A DNA stretch of 64,000 nt, taken from NCBI GenBank assembly GCA_900315015.1, contig OMXJ01000001.1, forward strand, positions 1 to 64,000, read 5' to 3'. Below, piece by piece: positions 1 through 8,253 of this stretch. The DNA is from an uncultured Eubacteriales bacterium. Lineage in GTDB: Bacteria; Bacillota; Clostridia; Lachnospirales; Lachnospiraceae. The notes under the pieces were generated by a model. It was not told the DNA's origin and made no database searches. It saw nothing but the letters and a program-made list of their open reading frames with translations. Each line of letters opens with the position of its first letter. Position 1 is the stretch's first letter. The position numbers and the translations under genes were made by a program.

Positions 1-139
1 TACCGCTATCATTGGTATTGCTCAAAGTTCCAAATGCCGAGTATATTTTATTAAATCCGCTTCTTATTGGAAATGTGTTCTGATGAGTGTTTTTAGTAAA
101 TCTTTGTAGTATTTTTTAAATGTAAGATATAACAAAATC
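1..139. other. Non-coding left edge
   Basis: I see no convincing reading frame here. It is an AT-rich stretch that probably holds the 3' flank of a gene lying outside the window, because a terminator follows immediately. Confidence 0.4.
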
Positions 140-173
140 TGCCCTCTCTTAAATAATGAGAGGGCATTTTTTT
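140..173 (+). terminator. Rho-independent terminator of an upstream gene
   Basis: TGCCCTCTC (140-148) pairs perfectly with GAGAGGGCA (158-166) and is followed by seven T. It ends a transcript entering from outside the window and isolates the next operon. Confidence 0.85.
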
Positions 174-197
174 CTTAAAGCGGGGAAAATACATAAG

Positions 198-226
198 TTG
201 ACATAGGGCGGCAAAAGTGGTAAAAT
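198..226 (+). promoter_or_regulatory. Sigma-A promoter for the hydrolase-murF-ddl operon
   Basis: TTGACA (198-203), a 17-nt spacer and TAAAAT (221-226). Transcription would start near 233. A weak AAGGG/CCCTT hairpin followed by T's (249-270) lies in the leader and could act as a minor attenuator. Confidence 0.75.
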
Positions 227-297
227 GATAAGATGTGTAAGTAGGCGGAAGGGATAATTGCGCCCTTTTTACATTAGAAAATTTAAGCAGGTTTTAT

Positions 298-1128
298 ATG
301 AAAATTAATGTTGATGGATTAAATATAAACTATAAAATTTCCTATAGGGGAGAAATGGCTGAAGGCTCTTTAGGAAGTAAAGATAAGGAAGTCACCTTTA
401 AGGAAGATGAAGAGGTTGCTGTAATTTTAGAGGGATGGGGGACTAATATCCCTGTATATGATTCAGTAGCGGCTACCATAAATACCAAAATTAAGGTTCT
501 TTTATTCGACCTCCCGGGCTTTGGCGAAAGTGATGAGCCAAAAGAAGCGTGGTCAGTAGATGATTATTCGGATTTTTTCATAAAGCTTCTTGATGCTCTT
601 GGCATAAAAAAGTGCACGCTTATCGGACATTCCTACGGTGGAAGAATGATAATAAAGCTTGCAGCAAGAGAGAGCATACCTTTTGAGATAAAGAGGATAG
701 TGCTTATTGATAGCGCCGGCATCATGCCAAAGAGAAGCTTTAAGCAGAAAATGAAGGTAAAGAGATATAAGCTCCTAAAGAAGATATTATTAAGTAAGCC
801 TATTCATGCGATGTTCAGAAATATTATAGATGACTGGGCAAAGAATCAGGGCTCAGCAGATTATAGAAATGCATCGCCTATGATGAAAAAGTGCATGGTA
901 AAGGCAGTTAATGAAGATCTTACAGATTGTCTTCCTAAAATAAAGCAGGAGACTCTCCTTATATGGGGTGATAAAGATACTGCGACTCCTATATCGGATG
1001 CAAAGCTTATGGAAGAAAAGATTCCTGGCTCGGGTCTTGCGGTTATTCCTGGAACGGGGCATTACAGCTTTTTAGAAAATCCGGGCCTGTTTAAGAGCAT
1101 AATGCAGTCTTATTTTGAGATAAAGTAA
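298..1128 (+). CDS. Alpha/beta-fold hydrolase
   Basis: A 276-residue cytoplasmic protein with no signal peptide. The nucleophile elbow GHSYGG puts Ser at residue 112; a WGDKDTATPI segment carries the likely catalytic Asp and GTGHYSFLE the catalytic His, so the triad looks complete. The usual oxyanion HG dipeptide is replaced by EG in EGWGTN. The substrate cannot be read from the sequence. It is the first gene of a tight run with a MurF-like ligase (25 nt downstream) and Ddl, so a role in cell-wall precursor or peptide metabolism is inferred from context only. The ATG at 298 follows a weak AAGCAGG-like ribosome site. Confidence 0.85.
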   Translation: MKINVDGLNINYKISYRGEMAEGSLGSKDKEVTFKEDEEVAVILEGWGTNIPVYDSVAATINTKIKVLLFDLPGFGESDEPKEAWSVDDYSDFFIKLLDALGIKKCTLIGHSYGGRMIIKLAARESIPFEIKRIVLIDSAGIMPKRSFKQKMKVKRYKLLKKILLSKPIHAMFRNIIDDWAKNQGSADYRNASPMMKKCMVKAVNEDLTDCLPKIKQETLLIWGDKDTATPISDAKLMEEKIPGSGLAVIPGTGHYSFLENPGLFKSIMQSYFEIK

Positions 1129-1153
1129 TAGTAATAATAAATGGAGCAATACG

Positions 1154-2761
1154 ATGGACATCTTTTTATTGATATTTACGCTTGTTGCAGCAGCGGTAAT
1201 GCTGCCAGCATACTTTTTTGTATTAAGATATAATCTTCATATGTTCCAGTTGAATGGTTACAAAAATGGTGAGCATACAAACTGGATAAAGAAGAATATT
1301 AATAAGCAGCTGATATTATTTGTTTTAGCTGCACTTGGAATAGTAGAAGCCATTATACCTCAAAGTCCTAAAGAAATGACAGCGCTGCAGATCGTGCTCT
1401 GCTCGCTTCTTATAGTGATTTCGCTCATCATAATAAAGTACTATCTTTATCTCAAAAGGGTAAATAATAAAAAGAAGCTGGTATATACTGCAAGAGTTAA
1501 GAGATTAGTTACAACTGATACCATAATAAATATCATAATTGCAGTACTTTTAGCAGTATTTCTTCCAAAGGGTGTTTATGCGCTTACTGGAGTCTTAGCA
1601 CTCCTTGCGGCTCTTCATTTTGCCGCGCTTATCGTGATGAATACTATAAATAAGCCTATTGAAAAGAGCATAAATAACTATTATATAAATGATGCTAAGA
1701 AAATGCTTGAGAGCAATAGGCAAATCAAGGTAATAGGTGTGACAGGAAGCTATGGAAAGACAAGTGTAAAGTATTATCTTCATACGTTGCTTCAGGAGCA
1801 TTTCAATGTGCTTATTACTCCAGAGAGCTACAATACTCCAATGGGAGTAGTAAAGACAATAAGAAGCTCTCTAAAGCCTACTCATGAGCTCTTCATTTGT
1901 GAAATGGGTGCAAGGCATGTGGGCGATATTAAGGAAATCTGTGACATAGTTCATCCGGATATGGGCGTTATTACTTCAATTGGACCGCAGCATCTTGAAA
2001 CCTTCTTTAACATGGAGAACATTGTCAGCACAAAGTATGAGCTTGGCGATGCTCTTCCAGAGGGCGGAATGTTATTTTTGAATGGGGATAATGAATATGT
2101 ATCTGGAAATGCAGATAAATATAAGACAAAGACCTTTTACCGCGTTAATTCAGAGGGAGAGGGGTATCATGCAGAGAACATAAAGCTTACTCAGACAGGA
2201 ACTGATTTTACAGTAGTTGCGCCAAGCGGTGAAAAAGAAAATTATCATATGAAGCTTGTAGGTGCTCATAACGTAATAAATGTTGTTGGAGCCATAGCAG
2301 TAGCAAATACTCTTGGAGTAAAGCTATCAGATCTTATAATACCGGTACGCAGGATTTTGCCTGTAGCTCATAGATTAGAGCTTTTAGAAAGAGGAAATGT
2401 TACAATAATTGATGATGCCTATAATTCAAATCCGGTTGGATCAAAGGCGGCAGTTGAGACACTTAATATGTTTGACGGCGTAAGGATCCTTGTTACACCG
2501 GGAATGGTAGAGCTTGGTGATAAGGAAGAAGAATATAATTATAAGTTCGGTACTTATGCAGCAGCAAATTGTGATTATGTGCTGCTTGTCGGAGCAAAGC
2601 ATACAGAGCCTATTAAAAAGGGCGTGCTTGATAGCGGCTTTGATGAAAATAAGTGCAAGGTATATGATACTCTTCAGGAGGCTTTGGCCTATGCATATAC
2701 CATAAAGGATGAGGGACATAAATTTATTCTATTAGAGAATGATCTTACTGATAATTATTAA
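1154..2761 (+). CDS. murF: Membrane-anchored MurF-like Mur ligase
   Basis: A 535-residue protein. Roughly the first 170 residues contain four or five hydrophobic membrane segments, which ordinary cytoplasmic MurF (about 450 residues) lacks. The Mur ligase core follows: ATP-binding loop TGSYGKTS near residue 198, a central domain with EMGARHVGDI, and a C-terminal domain with DDAYNSNP, the hallmark of MurF-type D-Ala-D-Ala-adding ligases. Expected reaction: ATP-dependent addition of D-Ala-D-Ala to UDP-MurNAc-tripeptide. It sits between the hydrolase and ddl, which makes the dipeptide substrate. The membrane domain is the odd feature; the enzyme may act on a lipid-linked or membrane-associated substrate, which is speculative. 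Whether it is the only MurF of the cell cannot be known here. Confidence 0.85.
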   Translation: MDIFLLIFTLVAAAVMLPAYFFVLRYNLHMFQLNGYKNGEHTNWIKKNINKQLILFVLAALGIVEAIIPQSPKEMTALQIVLCSLLIVISLIIIKYYLYLKRVNNKKKLVYTARVKRLVTTDTIINIIIAVLLAVFLPKGVYALTGVLALLAALHFAALIVMNTINKPIEKSINNYYINDAKKMLESNRQIKVIGVTGSYGKTSVKYYLHTLLQEHFNVLITPESYNTPMGVVKTIRSSLKPTHELFICEMGARHVGDIKEICDIVHPDMGVITSIGPQHLETFFNMENIVSTKYELGDALPEGGMLFLNGDNEYVSGNADKYKTKTFYRVNSEGEGYHAENIKLTQTGTDFTVVAPSGEKENYHMKLVGAHNVINVVGAIAVANTLGVKLSDLIIPVRRILPVAHRLELLERGNVTIIDDAYNSNPVGSKAAVETLNMFDGVRILVTPGMVELGDKEEEYNYKFGTYAAANCDYVLLVGAKHTEPIKKGVLDSGFDENKCKVYDTLQEALAYAYTIKDEGHKFILLENDLTDNY

Positions 2762-2782
2762 TTTACATAAGGAGATATAAAA

Positions 2783-3973
2783 ATGAAGACAAGAGTTGCA
2801 ATGATGTTCGGCGGAAAGAGCGTAGAACATGAGGTTTCAATTATTTCAGGAATTCAGGCCATTCTTAGCATGGATACGGATAAATATGATGTAATTCCGG
2901 TATATCTTGACAAAAAGAATTCAATGTATATCGGAGAAGAGATAGGAAAGATTGAAAGCTATAAGGACATCCCTGCACTTTTAAATAAGTCTCAGAGAGT
3001 AATTCTTGTAAATGATGGAGGAAAGGTATTTCTTATGCCATATCCATCAAAGCTTTTTGGAGCAAAGCCAGTAGAAATCGACATTGCTTTTCCTGTAGTT
3101 CATGGAACAAATGTAGAGGATGGAGCGCTCCAGGGCTATCTTAAGACAGTAGGAATTCCTTTTGTGGGCTGTGATGTTACAGCATCAGCAATAGGAATGG
3201 ATAAATATGCTACTAAGGTGATTCTTAAGGAAAATGGCATTCCAGTGCTTGATGGAAAGTGCTTTACAATGTCAGACTATGCTAAAATCGATGAAATGGT
3301 AAAGACCATAGAGGATACCTTCGGATATCCTGTAATCATTAAGCCTGTTGATTTAGGCTCAAGTGTAGGAATCAGCGTTGCTAAGGATAAGAATGAGCTT
3401 GCAAAAGCAATCGATGATGCTTTTTCTTATGCTAGAAAGATACTCGTAGAACATGCAATTACTAATCTTCGTGAAGTAAACTGCTCGGTTCTAGGTGATG
3501 AGAATGATGCAAAGGCATCAGAAATCGAAGAGCCTCTTCATACAAAAGATATCTTAAGTTATGAGGATAAGTATATGGGAAGTAATGCCAAGAGCGGAGG
3601 CTCAAAGGGCATGGCAAGTGTATCAAGAAAAATACCTGCAGATCTTCCTGCTGAAAAGAGAGAAGAAGTAAGAGAGCTCGCAGTTAAGTCCTTTAAGACA
3701 CTTGGCTGTAATGGTGTAGCAAGAATAGATTTCATGATAGATGCAGATACAGATAAGCTCTATTTTAATGAAATCAATACCATTCCAGGTTCACTTTCCT
3801 TCTATCTCTGGGAGCCTGTTGGAGTAAAATATAAGGATCTTCTTGATAAGATGATTCAGCTTTCTTTAAAGAGAGTGAGAGAAGAGGAAAGCCTTACCTT
3901 CTCCTTTGCAACTAATATCTTAAATCAGGGTTCTCTTAAGGGACTTAAGGGTTCAAAGGGAAGCAAGCTTTAA
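2783..3973 (+). CDS. ddl: D-alanine--D-alanine ligase
   Basis: A 396-residue ATP-grasp enzyme that joins two D-Ala for peptidoglycan. Visible hallmarks: N-terminal MMFGGKSVEHEVSI, FPVVHGTNVEDGALQGYL, the ATP-grasp VIIKPVDLGSSVGI, and the metal-binding FNEINTIPGSLSFYLWE. The body matches the usual length of about 350-370 residues; the C-terminal tail is unusual, with a Gly/Ser/Lys repeat (GSLKGLKGSKGSKL) not needed for the fold. It starts 21 nt after the MurF-like gene behind AAGGAGAT, so the two are co-expressed, supplying dipeptide to the neighbour. Residues that would distinguish D-Ala-D-Ala from D-Ala-D-Lac specificity were not assessed. Confidence 0.95.
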   Translation: MKTRVAMMFGGKSVEHEVSIISGIQAILSMDTDKYDVIPVYLDKKNSMYIGEEIGKIESYKDIPALLNKSQRVILVNDGGKVFLMPYPSKLFGAKPVEIDIAFPVVHGTNVEDGALQGYLKTVGIPFVGCDVTASAIGMDKYATKVILKENGIPVLDGKCFTMSDYAKIDEMVKTIEDTFGYPVIIKPVDLGSSVGISVAKDKNELAKAIDDAFSYARKILVEHAITNLREVNCSVLGDENDAKASEIEEPLHTKDILSYEDKYMGSNAKSGGSKGMASVSRKIPADLPAEKREEVRELAVKSFKTLGCNGVARIDFMIDADTDKLYFNEINTIPGSLSFYLWEPVGVKYKDLLDKMIQLSLKRVREEESLTFSFATNILNQGSLKGLKGSKGSKL

Positions 3974-4059
3974 TAAGCATTAATAAGCTTTAATAAGAAT
4001 TTGTTTTAGCATAAGGTTTTAGGCCAAGGTGAGTGTACTTTGTTTAGAAAGGAAGTAAC

Positions 4060-4980
4060 ATGATAAATATAGAAGAAGTATGTAAAATCATAGATGAATA
4101 TACCTGGGAAAAAGGGCGTATGGATAATAATGTTCTGCTTAAGTTACTTCCCGTCTTTATTATCTGCAATGATTCCCTTAAAGGGGGAGCAGAAGGAGAA
4201 AGAGCAGCGAGGGCAATAAGTAAGAAATTGGTAGAAAAAGGAATTTTCTACTATAACCCAGCGATAAGAAATATATTCATAAAGGCTGATAATAATGGAG
4301 TAAGGCTTCTTGATAGAAAGGGATCAAGCTATGCTGATATCCATGAGCTTATGTCCCATGTAGTGGTTGATGAGCATTCTGAGAATGTCCTCATTTATAT
4401 TAATTTTTCAGAGGAAATAGCTGAAGAAATAAATAAGGAAAATAGCATGGGAAATATTTTCTTAAAGAAAATAATGAGTGACATGCAGTGGTATTCTGAT
4501 AAGAACTGCTATGTAATTGAGGCACCTACTAAGCAGGCAGAAAAGATAAAGGAAGAGATGGATAATGAAGTTTTTGCCATGCTCATAGAGGATAAAAAGC
4601 CTGAGGTAAAATATATAGGAAAGCGTTTCATGGAGCTTTATTTTGATTTCATGGGAGTGCGAAAAAAAGAGAGTGCGATAAATGACGCTTTAGTAATATT
4701 CGAAAATAGCTATGAAGAGCTAAAAAAGAGTGAAGACCTAGATAATCTAGGAGAGATTTTTGACAAGATATCTATTGACGTTGCCATAAAAAAAGCGCTA
4801 TATAAATTAAATACCACTGTTCGTGAAAATAGTGAGAAGACAGATCCGGACGATAAAAAAGCAGCTGTAGATAATATGATTCCTGAAATGAAACAAGGAG
4901 CTGTATTATTCTGGAAAGAAGTTTCTGATACATATAATAAGATAAAAGAAAAGGAAAAGCCAGGCAGTTTCGGCTTTTAA
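4060..4980 (+). CDS. Hypothetical protein paired with VirD4-like ATPase
   Basis: A 306-residue, charged, soluble-looking protein that I do not recognise. There is no signal peptide or membrane segment. The sequence alternates helical Glu/Lys-rich stretches with short beta-like segments (for example VRLLDRKGSSYADIHELM). A good ribosome site (GAAAGGAAG) precedes ATG 4060. It begins 86 nt after ddl and ends 83 nt before the VirD4/TraG-like ATPase on the same strand with no obvious terminator between, so it is most simply a partner of that ATPase. No domain can be named with confidence. Confidence 0.7.
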   Translation: MINIEEVCKIIDEYTWEKGRMDNNVLLKLLPVFIICNDSLKGGAEGERAARAISKKLVEKGIFYYNPAIRNIFIKADNNGVRLLDRKGSSYADIHELMSHVVVDEHSENVLIYINFSEEIAEEINKENSMGNIFLKKIMSDMQWYSDKNCYVIEAPTKQAEKIKEEMDNEVFAMLIEDKKPEVKYIGKRFMELYFDFMGVRKKESAINDALVIFENSYEELKKSEDLDNLGEIFDKISIDVAIKKALYKLNTTVRENSEKTDPDDKKAAVDNMIPEMKQGAVLFWKEVSDTYNKIKEKEKPGSFGF

Positions 4981-5063
4981 GCGATTATAAATTGATCTGA
5001 TAATGGTTTGGATGATGGATTGTGAATTAGACTGATAAAGGTCTGATGGAAGGAAAATAATTA

Positions 5064-6677
5064 ATGTTTGATGATAGCAGATATGCAACTGAAAAAGAAT
5101 TTATCAGCAATCTTACGAGGCATAGATACGGTTCTTTAGATGAGACCGGTGGTGTGCCGCTTATTGCTGATGATAATGTTTTATATTCTGATGATGGTGA
5201 TAGCCATACCTTGATATTTGGAAATACGGGTACCAAAAAGACACGTAACTTTGTTGTTCCATCAGTGTATACAATGGCAGCAGCTGGGGAAAATATGATA
5301 ATAGCAGATCCTAAGGGCGAAATCTATAGATTTACCTCGGGTTACCTTACTCATCTAGGATATGACCTAAAGGTGGTGAATTTAAGATTTCCTGAAAGAG
5401 GATCTATGTGGAATCCGCTGGCACTGCCTTTTTACTACTATACCCATGATGATGTAGATAGAGCAGTTGAAATGGTAACGGATCTTGCAATGCAGCTTAA
5501 GACCACCATTCATAGTGAAAAGGATCTTTACTGGGAAAATCAGGCAGTGGATCTTTTTGTAGGAATAGTGCTTGCGCTCTTTGACTGTAGTAATGACGAG
5601 AGCACTGTAAATATGGAAAGTATTGAGTATATAAGAATGAAGATAGAGATAGAAGACCCTGATGATGAGAGTACAATGGGCTTCTGGAATTTCTGCAGAA
5701 TGTTCAAGGAGGGCACGCTTATAGCCTATAAGCTTGCTTCGGTTTATTCTCTTAGAAAAGTAGAAAAGACTCTTTCCTGCGTACTTTCCACTTTTGACAT
5801 AATGCTAAGGGCCTTCTTCATAAATAGAAAGCTCATGGATATGACTTCACGTTCGGAAATAGACTTTGATTCGCTTTTGAACCCAAAAACTGCAATTTTC
5901 CTCATAATGCCTGATGAAAAGACGACATACCATTTTCTGGTAAGTGTATTTGTAAAGCAGTGTTATGAGTATATAATCATGAAGGCTCAGAATTTTAAGG
6001 GGAATTCGCTAAGCACAAGACTCAATTTTGTGCTTGATGAGTTTTCTAATTTCCCTAAAATTGCGGATATGTCAGCGATGATTTCGGCAGCAAGAAGCCG
6101 TAACATAAGATTTGTATTAATAGTTCAAAGTAAGCAGCAGTTAATTAAGCTCTACGGCGATGATTCGGAGACAATTAAATCAAATTGTAAGAACTGGATC
6201 TTTTTACCATGCAGAGAGAAGGATCTCTTAAATGAAATCTCAGAGCTATGCGGAACTGTATTCATACAAGGAAGGGGATATAGACCTCTTATAAATAACA
6301 TGCAGCTACAGAACCTTAAGATAGGCTGGGAATATAGTGAAGCACTCATTTTAAGACCTCAGTGCATGCCTTACATTGCAAAGGTAATGGATTTTTCCAT
6401 GTATCCAGCAAGCGAATACGAAGAAATTGAACTGACAGCAAGAAAATTCCCGGAAGCAGTTGTATTTGATCCTGTTGATTATTATGAATGGTTCATAAAT
6501 AAACTCTCTGAAGAAGATGATGAAGCTAGTGAAGAGCTAGAGGATCTGTTCGATGATGATTATCATGAAAAGCCGTTTGATACAGATTTTCATCAGGATG
6601 GGCTTAAAGGATTTTATACTAAAAAAAGCGGTTATAGTGGTGATGGTGATGATGATGATGATTCTACTGAAAGTTGA
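5064..6677 (+). CDS. Soluble VirD4/TraG-like P-loop ATPase
   Basis: A 537-residue protein resembling type IV coupling proteins (VirD4/TraG/TraM-recognition family). The nucleotide loop GNTGTKKT occupies residues 53-60; the canonical GxxxxGKT would have Gly at position 58, where Lys is found. DPKGEIYRFTSGYL matches the family motif after Walker A, and FVLDEFSNFPKI near residue 325 is a good Walker B. ARSRNIRFVLIVQSKQQL is the typical sensor-like helix. The N-terminal transmembrane pair of true coupling proteins is missing, and the C-terminus is a highly acidic tail ending in poly-Asp. No relaxase, VirB4 or pilus genes are nearby, so conjugation is unlikely; the role is unknown. The partner is probably the gene just upstream. 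Confidence 0.8.
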   Translation: MFDDSRYATEKEFISNLTRHRYGSLDETGGVPLIADDNVLYSDDGDSHTLIFGNTGTKKTRNFVVPSVYTMAAAGENMIIADPKGEIYRFTSGYLTHLGYDLKVVNLRFPERGSMWNPLALPFYYYTHDDVDRAVEMVTDLAMQLKTTIHSEKDLYWENQAVDLFVGIVLALFDCSNDESTVNMESIEYIRMKIEIEDPDDESTMGFWNFCRMFKEGTLIAYKLASVYSLRKVEKTLSCVLSTFDIMLRAFFINRKLMDMTSRSEIDFDSLLNPKTAIFLIMPDEKTTYHFLVSVFVKQCYEYIIMKAQNFKGNSLSTRLNFVLDEFSNFPKIADMSAMISAARSRNIRFVLIVQSKQQLIKLYGDDSETIKSNCKNWIFLPCREKDLLNEISELCGTVFIQGRGYRPLINNMQLQNLKIGWEYSEALILRPQCMPYIAKVMDFSMYPASEYEEIELTARKFPEAVVFDPVDYYEWFINKLSEEDDEASEELEDLFDDDYHEKPFDTDFHQDGLKGFYTKKSGYSGDGDDDDDSTES

Positions 6678-6711
6678 TAAAAATTATACGCTCTTTTTCT
6701 AAATAGTTTAG

Positions 6712-6740
6712 TTGCATATACTAATGAAAGATGATATAAT
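6712..6740 (+). promoter_or_regulatory. Promoter for tcdA
   Basis: TTGCAT (6712-6717), a 17-nt spacer and TATAAT (6735-6740), with an extended TGA just before the -10. A short CGCCT/AGGCG hairpin follows in the leader. Confidence 0.75.
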
Positions 6741-6798
6741 TAAAAAAGGCTTTGTTGCGCCTAAAAGGCGAAATAAACCTTAAAAGGAGATATGAGAG

Positions 6799-7572
6799 AT
6801 GCTTGAACAATATTCTCGTATGGCACTGATTTTTGGAGAAGAAGCGATAGAGCTCCTTGGTAAAAAGCATGTAGCCATATTTGGAGCAGGCGGAGTTGGC
6901 GGTTATGTCATTGAAGCTCTTTCAAGAAGCGGTATAGGCACCTTTACCATAGTAGATGACGACAGGGTTTGCCTATCAAATCTCAATAGACAGATACTAG
7001 CAACTAGAAATACTGTAGGAAAGCTAAAGGTAGATGTGGCAGAAGAACGAATAAAATCGATAAATCCTGATGCCATAGTCCATAAGAAAAAAGTATTCTA
7101 TCTGCCAGAGACGGCATCTGAATTTGATTTTACCCAGTATGATTATGTAATTGACTGCATTGATACCGTAACAGGAAAGCTGAAACTGATAGAAGAAGCA
7201 ATAAGCTGCAATACTTTAGTCATATCCAGCATGGGCACGGGGAATAAGGTAGATCCGACAAAGCTTAAGGTGTGCGACATCTATGAGACTGAAAATGATC
7301 CGTTAGCTAGAGTGATGAGAAGAGAGCTTAGAAAAAGAAATGTAAAGAGCCTTAAGGTGGTGACATCGACAGAGCCTGCCATAAAGCCTATAGAGGATGA
7401 GGATTCCTGCAGAAATAACTGCATCTGTCCTCCGGAGACTAAGAATATATGCACTATCAGAAAGCAGGTGCCAGGCTCTACGGCCTTTGTGCCATCAGTT
7501 GCAGGGCTGATCATTGCATCAGAGGTGGTAAAAGATCTTACAGGCTTTACCGCTAAAGGAAGAACAAAATAG
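6799..7572 (+). CDS. tcdA: tRNA threonylcarbamoyladenosine dehydratase (TcdA/CsdL)
   Basis: A 257-residue member of the ThiF/E1-like adenylating family that converts t6A37 of tRNAs to its cyclic form using ATP. Visible features are the nucleotide-binding AIFGAGGVGGYVIEAL, the adenylation segment DDDRVCLSNLNRQ, the central DYVIDCIDTVTGKLKLI, and the C-terminal GSTAFVPSVAGLIIASEVV typical of TcdA. A Cys-containing NCICPPE stretch lies where the family carries conserved cysteines. Length is normal. Ribosome site AAGGAGATATGAG precedes ATG 6799. It has its own promoter and appears to be a housekeeping gene; the substrate assignment rests on family resemblance to TcdA rather than MoeB/ThiF. Confidence 0.9.
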   Translation: MLEQYSRMALIFGEEAIELLGKKHVAIFGAGGVGGYVIEALSRSGIGTFTIVDDDRVCLSNLNRQILATRNTVGKLKVDVAEERIKSINPDAIVHKKKVFYLPETASEFDFTQYDYVIDCIDTVTGKLKLIEEAISCNTLVISSMGTGNKVDPTKLKVCDIYETENDPLARVMRRELRKRNVKSLKVVTSTEPAIKPIEDEDSCRNNCICPPETKNICTIRKQVPGSTAFVPSVAGLIIASEVVKDLTGFTAKGRTK

Positions 7573-7709
7573 TGCAATTGTTTTATCGTGAAAAAGAACT
7601 ATGCAAGGCAATGGACTGTTGCTTTGAAAAGAAATAAAGCGGAAGATAATTAAAAACCGCGAATTTCAAATAATATATATATGAATTACATGAGGAGGAA
7701 GGAAACAGC

Positions 7710-8234
7710 ATGGTAACACTTACACCAACTAGATTACGTACAAGGAAGACACCTAGTGGTCTTTATACTATTGAGGTTGAATTATGGAGCATTACGGCAA
7801 ACTCTGTAGATAATCTCAAGAAGTTCTCAGCGGATTTCCAGAATCTTAATCTTTTTGAAATCGATCCCCCTGATCTTATCGAAGGAGATGTTACCTTTGC
7901 TAGATCAACATCTAATGAGTATGCTTGGTATGAAGGACTTTTCAATACATTTATTTCAATGCCTACAAATGGATTTATTTTCAATGCAGATGAGCATTTA
8001 AGGCAGTCAAATGTAATGAGAGTAGATAGAAATGGAAGCTCAATGACAAATATCGGACGTGCTGATAAGATCATTGATGGTTTCTATGGCTTTGTAGAAG
8101 GTTTTTGGATAGATTATAAGCAGGCTCATCCAGAGGCATTAAAGAATGTAAAGGTTACTGTTGCGCAGAACCCAGGAGCAGAGTATAAGGTAGTAGACGG
8201 AAGGGTTTGCGTAAAGTACGATTCATTGTTCTAA
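7710..8234 (+). CDS. Hypothetical protein, 174 residues
   Basis: A soluble-looking protein with no signal peptide, membrane segment or recognised motif. The N-terminal third looks beta-rich (SGLYTIEVELWSITA), the middle is aromatic-rich (EYAWYEGLFNTFISM), and a predicted helix around GFYGFVEGFWIDYKQAH follows. An unusually strong ribosome site (GAGGAGGAAGG) precedes ATG 7710, suggesting good expression. It lies 19 nt upstream of the first GH5 gene and may be co-transcribed with it, but nothing in the sequence ties it to glycan metabolism. Function unknown. Confidence 0.75.
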   Translation: MVTLTPTRLRTRKTPSGLYTIEVELWSITANSVDNLKKFSADFQNLNLFEIDPPDLIEGDVTFARSTSNEYAWYEGLFNTFISMPTNGFIFNADEHLRQSNVMRVDRNGSSMTNIGRADKIIDGFYGFVEGFWIDYKQAHPEALKNVKVTVAQNPGAEYKVVDGRVCVKYDSLF

Positions 8235-8253
8235 TTGTAAAACAGGTGGTTAT

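Noticed and set aside
5064..6677. Conjugative element
   Set aside because: No relaxase, integrase, att repeats or other secretion genes; composition is like the neighbours.
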